Shown here in pieces: positions 42,512-50,255 of a stretch of 64,000 nt of DNA. The notes beneath the pieces are model-generated. The model saw only the letters and a program-made list of their open reading frames with translations, did no database searches and had not been told where the DNA came from. Source of the DNA: Gliomastix tumulicola (Eukaryota > Ascomycota > Sordariomycetes > Hypocreales > Bionectriaceae); NCBI GenBank assembly GCA_001599755.1, contig BCHX01000001.1, positions 6,696,001 to 6,760,000 on the forward strand. The letters are read 5' to 3'. The first letter of the stretch is position 1. Each line of letters begins with the position of its first letter. Made by a program: the position numbers and the translations under genes.

Positions 42512-44566
42512 AGTTACTAGCTTGCTTGAAGAGCATGGAGAGTGACAGAATTATAGAATGTATCCTGATACTTATATCAATATCGCGTATATGTATTTAT
42601 AATCTTCACTACCGTCGGACATTTCCTACACACGCCATCGCCGGCATATCGAGACATATTTCACAAGAATAGGCAGTTGTCATGCAGGCGAGCATACACA
42701 TCAGAACCAAAGGACTCCCATGAACCCCTACGCCACATCGGACGACCTGCAACTGGCCAGTCATATCCCTTACCGGGGGCAACTCGGCGACCAAGGACTG
42801 CCGGATCGCCATACCGGACGACAGGGGCATTCTGGTCTAGAACAGCCCTTCAGCCCTGGCAGCCTGATCACGACACGCCAGTTTGCGTCCAGTAATAGAC
42901 ATAGCCGTGAAGACGACATGCGATGCAACCCAAGCCCCTAGCGAGCTTCCTTCTTCGTCTCGTCAATCGCTACCTCGTATTACGACTCACCCCCCTGGCG
43001 CTCTCTCAGGTGCGTCCGGATTAAGAAGGAGACATCTTTCAGCCAAGACAATATTCGCGGTGTTTGTCCGCAACGTAACAGTGCAGAAGGGCCTCAATGT
43101 CTTATGCGGGGGATGGTAAGGAAATGAGGACGTGTAATGAATGGCTTTTGGACGAGGAGGATTATGCAGGTTACAGTCCGAGCTTGCCGGTTCTCTCGCG
43201 AGAAGTTCGGCGATTTCCCGAACTAGCCTGGTATGCGTCGGGGAAAATGCTCGGCAACGGACCGTAAGACTGTCATGGCACTTGGCATACGCTCAGAGAT
43301 GGGTGAGGCGTAGAGGACGGCCCTGCATCCATTTCTGCTGTACTTGTGTTGAATCCTGGGTGAGAACCCATGTTGGTGCTGGCCCGTATAGGTAGGAGAA
43401 TGGAGTGAGCGCGTCAGCACCAGGGCGTACGCTAGCGCAATATTTCTCCGACAGAAACATACCCTTGACACTTCTCTCGAGAACCTATAGCCTATTCAGG
43501 AAATTCTAACTTTCTGGACGGACCCTCAGCCAGTCAAAGTCGCATATGACGTCGAGGGAGGGTGAAGCTTGTGCGAGATGGCTAGAAACTGTCTGCTACT
43601 CTACACGGACACAGGAGTGAGAAGGGGGAATATCGCTCCTCTATGCCAGGCAGTTCCATGCGCGTCGATAAAATACACAGTAGCTCAACTTGATGAGATT
43701 ATTGAACATCTGTCTGCGAAGATGCCACTCCGCTCCATGCACCCACATGGTCTGCATTCCGATAGTGGTAATTCATTATGAGAACTTCTACTGCCATGAA
43801 GACGAGGGGAGGGTCTAGCTTTCGGGTTCAATCCCTACTGAGATGCTGTTTTGACAAGGCTTGTGAGTGCCTCATATACTGGTACGAGGTGCAAACAGCG
43901 CCTGGAAGCGGGATTGGCCGACGACCGAAGTGCTATGGTAGTTGCCCGTTGCACTGATTTGGACTCGTCAAATGCGGGGTCACCACTTGCACGCGATTTA
44001 TGACGATACTCGCGTTCCACGCTTCGAAAGTACCTAGCACCAGCACGTTTGGCAGGCGTGACGTTTTGAGGCGTCGTATCATACTTACCTAGTAGTACTC
44101 GCCTAGTACTCGCCATGCCGTAAACTGTCGCTACAGGGGGTAGGCCGCTGAATTATCTCTTGCAACTAGCAAAAGCCACTCAGCCCTCGTCGAGCGGCTT
44201 CTCGACAGTCCAGTCGTCCTCCACGGGCTTCAAACATCCGTAAAGAGTGTCTAGCTCGATCTTATCACCTCTTTGGCCGCGCCAATTCGGAGAGCATAAG
44301 CCAAAAATGTTGGGCCGTTTTATCACACGGGGGCCGTCCAGTCCGGGGCGGGTTATACATAAGAGTGCCGGCGTCCCTCTCCGAAGAAAAGCCAGACAAC
44401 AACACGATAGCTAGTGGTCATGTTCGACTGTGTACAGTCTGGCACTCGAGCACCAGCCAGTATTTCTTTAATGAGTCGTATCTTACTCAGCTAGCCCCCA
44501 AAAGAGCCGGCAACACTCCAGGGCTGGCCTCCTTCAAAGCTGCGAACCATCCGTCTCATCCCATCC
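42512..44566. other. Long intergenic region, no supported gene
   Basis: About 2.06 kb between the subtilase start and the stop of the four-domain fusion. All frames are short (under about 95 codons) and motif-free. A sequence near 43753-43846 has a tRNA-like B box but does not fold properly (see rejected items). Confidence 0.45.
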
Positions 44567-47500
44567 CTAAGCACCATTGAAAACCAAGAGGCTCTGGATA
44601 TGGACTCTGCCAAAGCCATGGTGGCGCAGTACCTCCCGCCCCCGATGAATAGGGAACTCAGCCACAACCATCACGCTGATGTTTTCGGCACTGACGCCCG
44701 ACCCGGTCAATAGTTCTAGCACGGCGCAAAGTGTCTTTCCCGTGGCAAGTACGTCATCCACGACCACCACCGATGCACCCTTGGACAGCCCATTCCCATT
44801 CATTTCCATTCTCTTTTCTGTTGGTGCAACGGGCCCCAAGGAGGATGCGTGTGAAGGTTGCTTCGTTACGGAGAAGACAGGTGGTGGAAGCTTACCCGCT
44901 TCGCGAATCAGCACCAGAGGCAGCTCGACCTCGAAGGCCAGCGCCGCTGCAAAGACGTAGCCGCCAGCTTCGCAGCACGCCATCGCGTCGACCGTTGACC
45001 AGTCGCCTGTGAAGTGGCTTCTCAGCAGAGATGTGCATAAGGGCAGCCCCCCTGGCTGCTGGACAATGTCAAGGATATGACGAAACTCGATGCCCGGACG
45101 TGGAAAGTCAGGAACGCACCGGACCATACTCGCTAGTCGGTGGAGGCCCTCATGAAGAAAAGGAAGCAGGGATTCTTCAGCAAAGGCTCTGGCCGCGTGT
45201 GTTCCCATCTTGTCGTTGTTGAAGACCAGGCTGGGCTGGTGGTCCAAGCCCATCGAGCTCGATGTGCCCTCGACGGTGTTCTTCTTCCCGTTCGTCGCCT
45301 GCGCATCGTGACCGTTACTTTGAAACCCTCCACGAATCTGCCTGGTCTCATCAGAGGCCCTGACGTGAACCTCGAGCAACCTGCTGTCTGCCACTAGATG
45401 AGACAGAGCCGCAACAGGCGCCTCGTCTCTCATCCCGGTGACGAGCAAGACATCGACATCTGCGGCACCGCGCACCACGTCTAGGAAATGCTCTTGCGGC
45501 AACTGAGGCCGCCTCTTTACCTGATCATGGAAATAGGCAGTCAGAGCGGCCCGATGCTGCTCCTTGTAGCCGCGGTCGTCAAGCAGGCGATCCAGATCAG
45601 CCCCGGTTGCCTCGGCATACTCGCGCTTGGTGGTGTCGCTGATGCTGACCACTCGTGCCCTGATGGGTTTGCCGGTACATGCGGCGGCGTTGAAAGCCGC
45701 AGCCCAGACCTGGGCGGAATAGTCTTTGCCGGCGCAGCTCTGTCCCGTGACGAGGATGATGAGCTTCTGGGAACCTCGCGCCGCCGCCGCCGCAGATGCT
45801 TTTGGGAGTGGGCAGGCGTACGCCAACACATGGTTCGGGTCGAAGCAGTCTTTGAGGCGGGCCAGACGCAGACGATTTGTTGGTCCAAAGGCCTTGGACG
45901 CAAGGGCAGCGTCTCTGGGATCCGGGCCGAGATCGGCACCGTACGCTCCGCTGCTCAACGGCAGCAAGTCTTGGGCGATGTTGTAAACCCAGTCTATGGC
46001 CGCCCTCGCGGACTCAGTCCCGTCCCGATCGCGGGGCCAGACGCCGGTGATGACGCAGGCAAAGTCCCAGTCTCGACAACCGAAAGCAGTGGCGTCATGC
46101 GCTGTGTCACCGATGGCACCGCCACCCTGAAGTAGATGGAGATAGCAGAGGGGTGAGGGACGAGTTGCAAAGGCCGCCACAAACACATTCACGACCTCTG
46201 CGGCGCTGATGTGCTTCAAGAACACACAGCGCTTGAAGGACGAGGTTTTGCCACCCCCGTGCCCGCCGTGCATTTCCGACATGTACATCTCTGTATCAAA
46301 TAAGCCGACGCTATCGACGGCCTTCCAGTCGCCACCTTGGAACCCCAGAACAGAGTCGATGTCGAAGGGTGGTGATGGTAAGGCAGGCTTAGGCTTGGTC
46401 GGGGAAGTCCCGTACACGGTCACCCCGAGATGCATCTGGCCACTATTCCAGTACAGGTATGCATCTGCAGACCAGTCCCGTTCAAGCCTTCCGGCGATCA
46501 TTTCATCAAACTCGGTAAGTTTGCGTTGCGCCTCCAAGTGGTCGTGCAGAGGTATCACCCACTTTCGAACAGAGTATGACGGAGCCGGGCAGGTCTTGAA
46601 AGTGACGCTCATCACGATGCCAAAATTGGTTCCAGCGCCTTTGATCGCCCACAGCAGATCGTCTTCGTTCTCTGGGCGCACGGAACCCGCTGGGCGGTGT
46701 TCCTCCGGCACGCGTCCGACACAGAGGACACGGCCGGAGTCTACGCTGATCACCACGGCACCGACGATGGCGTCACAAGCGAGCCCGTGCATCCGGGACA
46801 AGTGTCCGATGCCGCCCTGCAGCCACAGGCCGGCGCCTACGCTCGGTCGTGACCCCAGGGGGACTGTCAGACCTGCCGCCATCGTCGCGCCGATGATGTC
46901 GCCCGTCTTGCAACCGCCTCCAGCGACAACCAGGGTATTATCAACATCGGTTTCCGCCCCTTCTTCACCGACAGCGGCAGCGGTAACATACACCTGGTCA
47001 AAGGAGCCCATGTCAACTGATACAACATGAGGCCAGAGACAGTGACCGCTGTGGCCACCACCAATGACGGCCAAGCCAACCCGGTGCTTGACGGCCCACC
47101 GGACGCATTGCTGGACATGTTCGACTGTCGTCGGCCTGATGATTTCGGCATCAGTGCAGAGCCGAGCCTCGGGATTTTTGACCGTTCTGTGCGTGTCAAC
47201 TGGCGGCAAACACGCGGCTAACTCCGGCAAGGCGGTTGCATGCCGAGACAACGCCACCATCATCTCCGGGGCACTGAACAAGAGGCTGTTGTTTCGGGAT
47301 GCGTCACGGCCCAAGGTGCGGCACACTCCTCGCCACAGCCCACAGACTCGCTCATGTGCGTCCGGATCCTGCATGACAAAGCCTGCGATGAAGGGGGCAA
47401 AGCGGTCCAGTACATCGTCGTCATCTGCCACGCTCGTGATTCCGGTCGGAAAGGAAGCCGTGCGGTGACAAACCAAACCGTGAAGCGATAAGGTTCCCTG

Positions 47501-48097
47501 GCGATGGAATATCACCACTCTTCCGTCGTCCGGCTGCTCGACGAGCATTTCCAATGCGCGATCGATGAACTTGCGCTTTGGGTTCATACCATACATGCTG
47601 TGGCAGAAGAGAATAATGTTGAATTTCTCATCATCGTCACCTGTTGTATCGCCGTTTCGAGTGCCGCTGTGAGGACCGAAAGGCTCTCTATGGATGGTCG
47701 GCGAGGTTTGAAGACGGGGCAGAGGGGTCTTTGGGCCCGGGGTAAACCAGAGGCTCTGTTCCAATGTAGCCGCAAACAAGCGGTTAGGCTCGAATGCAGT
47801 GTACTTGGTAATCTTCTGCCTCAAAGAGCTGGGAAGATGTTCAAGCACACTCTTCGGGCCGGGTCCAATCTCGAGCACGGACAGACGGGCACGAGAGCTG
47901 AAAACAGGGGTCAAGAGCTCAGATAGCTGCGGGATGATGAAGTCTTCATAGGTCGTCCATCCTTTGTCCTGCATGAATGCATGGAAGCCGTCTCTGTACT
48001 GGGCCTCGGATAGCAGCTTGTTAGGAGAGGGCGCCGTTGCCGTGGCCGCGCCCCTGAGGGCAGCCTTGAGGGAATCGAGAGTGGTGAGAGTAGCCAT
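44567..48097 (-). CDS. Four-domain fusion: methyltransferase, FAD oxidoreductase, P-loop kinase, phosphoribosyltransferase
   Basis: Single exon, 1176 aa; ATG at 48097 (the longer frame starts only on TTG). Domain 1 (about 10-230) is a class I methyltransferase of histamine-N-methyltransferase-like type: SVLEIGPGPKSVLEHLP near 76 and LFCHSMYGMNPKRKFIDRAL. Domain 2 (about 300-760) is a berberine-bridge/6-hydroxynicotine-oxidase type FAD oxidoreductase: VIGGGHSGHCLW holds the His for covalent flavin, GAGLWLQGGIGHLSR follows, and DPNHVLAYACPL closes it. Domain 3 (about 775-925) resembles animal phosphomevalonate kinase: P-loop GQSCAGKDYSAQVW, then KREYAEATGADLDRLLDDRGY. Domain 4 (about 985-1176) is adenine-phosphoribosyltransferase-like: VPDFPRPGIEFR, CCEAGGYVFAAALA and the PRPP loop VVVVDDVLATGKT near 1112. 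All motifs are intact. It suggests methylation, oxidation and phosphoribosylation/phosphorylation of one small molecule. Divergent GTP cyclohydrolase I hints at a pterin or purine derivative. Confidence 0.8.
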   Translation of the reverse strand: MATLTTLDSLKAALRGAATATAPSPNKLLSEAQYRDGFHAFMQDKGWTTYEDFIIPQLSELLTPVFSSRARLSVLEIGPGPKSVLEHLPSSLRQKITKYTAFEPNRLFAATLEQSLWFTPGPKTPLPRLQTSPTIHREPFGPHSGTRNGDTTGDDDEKFNIILFCHSMYGMNPKRKFIDRALEMLVEQPDDGRVVIFHRQGTLSLHGLVCHRTASFPTGITSVADDDDVLDRFAPFIAGFVMQDPDAHERVCGLWRGVCRTLGRDASRNNSLLFSAPEMMVALSRHATALPELAACLPPVDTHRTVKNPEARLCTDAEIIRPTTVEHVQQCVRWAVKHRVGLAVIGGGHSGHCLWPHVVSVDMGSFDQVYVTAAAVGEEGAETDVDNTLVVAGGGCKTGDIIGATMAAGLTVPLGSRPSVGAGLWLQGGIGHLSRMHGLACDAIVGAVVISVDSGRVLCVGRVPEEHRPAGSVRPENEDDLLWAIKGAGTNFGIVMSVTFKTCPAPSYSVRKWVIPLHDHLEAQRKLTEFDEMIAGRLERDWSADAYLYWNSGQMHLGVTVYGTSPTKPKPALPSPPFDIDSVLGFQGGDWKAVDSVGLFDTEMYMSEMHGGHGGGKTSSFKRCVFLKHISAAEVVNVFVAAFATRPSPLCYLHLLQGGGAIGDTAHDATAFGCRDWDFACVITGVWPRDRDGTESARAAIDWVYNIAQDLLPLSSGAYGADLGPDPRDAALASKAFGPTNRLRLARLKDCFDPNHVLAYACPLPKASAAAAARGSQKLIILVTGQSCAGKDYSAQVWAAAFNAAACTGKPIRARVVSISDTTKREYAEATGADLDRLLDDRGYKEQHRAALTAYFHDQVKRRPQLPQEHFLDVVRGAADVDVLLVTGMRDEAPVAALSHLVADSRLLEVHVRASDETRQIRGGFQSNGHDAQATNGKKNTVEGTSSSMGLDHQPSLVFNNDKMGTHAARAFAEESLLPFLHEGLHRLASMVRCVPDFPRPGIEFRHILDIVQQPGGLPLCTSLLRSHFTGDWSTVDAMACCEAGGYVFAAALAFEVELPLVLIREAGKLPPPVFSVTKQPSHASSLGPVAPTEKRMEMNGNGLSKGASVVVVDDVLATGKTLCAVLELLTGSGVSAENISVMVVAEFPIHRGREVLRHHGFGRVHIQSLLVFNGA

Positions 48098-48822
48098 GAT
48101 TCGGCGCGAGCGCGTCTCCGACTTCTGGTCCGGATGGTACAAGAGGATGACGACCGTCGCCGGATCATGTATGTCAATGGATGGTTATAGGTGGCTGACG
48201 GTGGATAGATGGTCGTTCGGCCTCCCGCGTCAGTCGAGGTGGACATCAGGCGTTGCCTAGTCGGCCTCCTGCATCAGCTGACGTGGACATCAGGCGTTGG
48301 CCGGTCGGCCTCCAGCATCGGCCCACGTCGCAGCTTGTAACGCTGCAGGCGGCCGAGCACCCAAACCTGAATCCCAGTTACCCCGCCTCTCGACATCGCC
48401 ATTGTTGGATATAAAGGTGCCTTTCTCTCTAGCTAAGAGCGATGCTCGTCGCGATACCATCGATGAATTTTGGCTGTCATAGAGCCGCTTCTGAAACCAC
48501 CTGCAAGCTAGGCGACTCTAAGGCGGCCACTGGCGCTTCTAAGCTTCGGGAGGATTGCTAGAACCCTAGAGCGACGTCAAGCCCCTAGGCGACCCATGCG
48601 CTTAAGGACTTCCCGTCATTCCCATGTCAAGCTGGTACGCAGCCCTCAAGAACCTCATCACAGGCCCCCAAGTCACCCCATCAAGCATCAAGAATCAACA
48701 TTGGATTGAAGCATTCTCCCAACTAACGAGTCTCTGTTATCTCTATTATTAGAACGTCATCAGAAAAAGACGCGCAGGCGGGACAATTGAACCCGTAACG
48801 TTCATTGCATTTCGCATTTATC
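48098..48822. promoter_or_regulatory. Bidirectional promoter region
   Basis: 725 bp between two outward-facing starts (four-domain fusion and GTP cyclohydrolase I). It contains the 44-bp tandem array near the fusion gene and otherwise no coding frame. Confidence 0.5.
48213..48345. repeat. 44-bp tandem repeat in divergent promoter (about 2.7 copies)
   Basis: The anchor CGGCCTCC recurs at 48218, 48262 and 48306, exactly 44 nt apart. Copies 1 and 2 also share GTGGACATCAGGCGTTG; copy 3 is cut short after CCACGTCG. The array lies between the divergent four-domain fusion and GTP cyclohydrolase I genes, so it may contain repeated protein-binding sites. Confidence 0.8.
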
Positions 48823-49773
48823 ATGCTGGAAGCCCACCCGAGGAGCATGCGCGACGGAGCCAACTCATCTTCAAGCAGCGCCAGAGAAAGCCCGCATGCA
48901 GTACAGGATGGCCTCCGTCGCTCAAACAGAAGCAAGTCAGCCCTTGACTGCCGCAATGGAACAGCCAATACCAGAGCCAACAATCGCCGCCGGAACCGGA
49001 AGAGGGAGCATCGTGGCGTGGATTCTGCAGACAAGCGGACTGCGTCCTTTTGTGTTAATGACGACGGCAAGGACACGAAAGACGACACTGCCGGCCTGAG
49101 ACCCCCAGCACAGCTTGATGAGAGCCGCGCCGCCGACTCCCATGAGCCTAGTAGCCAGCCGAGCGTAGGTCTCTGCAGTCGCGTCGGTGAAAGTCCCGAG
49201 GAGTCAGCCGCACGGTTCGATCGCCTCAAGGGGGCCGTCCGGACCCTGCTCGAGTGTGTTGGGGAGGATCCGGATCGAGAGGGGCTGCTCGCGACGCCTG
49301 AACGATACGCGAAAGCGATGCTGTACTTCACACAAGGGTATGAGCAGAATGTCTTGGATATTGTCAACGGGGCGGTTTTCCACGAGGGCCATGGCGAGAT
49401 CGTCATCGTCAAGGACATCGAGATTTACTCCCTGTGTGAACACCACCTGGTGCCCTTCACTGGCAGGATGCACATTGGCTACATCCCCAACAACTCCGTC
49501 ATCGGGCTTTCTAAGCTGGCCCGCATCGCCGAGATGTTCGCCCGCCGGTTGCAGGTTCAGGAGCGGCTCACAAAATCTGTGGCCGATGCTGTCTTCGAGG
49601 TCCTGCAGCCGCAAGGCGTGGCCGCCGTGATGGAGTCGAAACATCTGTGCATGGCTATGCGCGGCGTGCAGAAGACAAGCAGTACCACGGTCACCAGCTG
49701 CATGGTGGGCTGCTTTCGGCGGAGATCCAAGATGCGCAACGAGTTCCTCAGACTGATCAATGTGAACTGCTGA
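48823..49773 (+). CDS. GTP cyclohydrolase I
   Basis: 316 aa from ATG 48823; an in-frame TTG upstream is not used. The enzyme opens GTP and rearranges it to 7,8-dihydroneopterin triphosphate, first step to folate and biopterin. The catalytic domain (about 125-316) has all key blocks: EDPDREGLLATPERYAKAM, the zinc/catalytic LCEHHLVPFTGRMH (C205, H207, H208), GLSKLARIAEMFARRLQVQERL and the second zinc Cys in ESKHLCMAMRGV. The N-terminal 120 residues are disordered, rich in Ser, Arg and Asn, and longer than in yeast Fol2. No intron is present. It may be the housekeeping gene or a second, pathway-dedicated copy. Its divergent arrangement with the phosphoribosyltransferase-containing fusion argues for the latter. 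Confidence 0.92.
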   Translation: MLEAHPRSMRDGANSSSSSARESPHAVQDGLRRSNRSKSALDCRNGTANTRANNRRRNRKREHRGVDSADKRTASFCVNDDGKDTKDDTAGLRPPAQLDESRAADSHEPSSQPSVGLCSRVGESPEESAARFDRLKGAVRTLLECVGEDPDREGLLATPERYAKAMLYFTQGYEQNVLDIVNGAVFHEGHGEIVIVKDIEIYSLCEHHLVPFTGRMHIGYIPNNSVIGLSKLARIAEMFARRLQVQERLTKSVADAVFEVLQPQGVAAVMESKHLCMAMRGVQKTSSTTVTSCMVGCFRRRSKMRNEFLRLINVNC

Positions 49774-50255
49774 GATACGGATGATGCGTCTCTAGCCATG
49801 GACTTGTTTTCTTGTAAGGGCGCATTCTCCAATCTGGCGCAGCCTGTATGAATTTCCACCATCACACTCCGTGGCGCCACTAGATCCTGCACTATTCACT
49901 GACTTGGCTAGGTTGTGAGGTCTGATTGGCCGTCATGCGGACCTTTAGTCCTTCCTTGGTTAGCGAGACGGCTTGTCCTGTAGGCCGAAGAGCGTGACAG
50001 CGCATCAAGAGTGACAGGGCATTTAAAAATAGATTTAAACTAGTGAGATTCATAAGTATCAACGTGCAGCCAGACGCAAACTCATCTGGTCCGCCGAAGA
50101 GTTGCTCCTGGTATGCGCGATTCCGACTACCCTATTTTACCCACCTGTCACATCCCCCGAATCCTACAAATAAAGATAGACTGGCTCATTGCCTATCACG
50201 ACATCCCATCATTCGTTATTAGATTACCAAGCAGCTACCCCAAAGGACACATGAG
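49774..50255. other. Intergenic
   Basis: 482 bp between the GTP cyclohydrolase I stop and the next plus-strand start. No supported feature. Confidence 0.4.

Noticed and set aside
43753..43846. tRNA-like stretch with GTTCAATCC B box
   Set aside because: The T stem and acceptor arm do not pair well, the spacing is too long without a sensible intron, and no proper anticodon loop can be drawn.
48098..48142. Upstream extension of the four-domain fusion
   Set aside because: The longer reading begins with TTG; ATG at 48097 is the first real start.
48745..48860. Reverse-strand GGTTCAATTG motif followed by a T-run
   Set aside because: The B box fails at its last invariant C, no cloverleaf forms, and the stretch runs into the GTP cyclohydrolase I start region.
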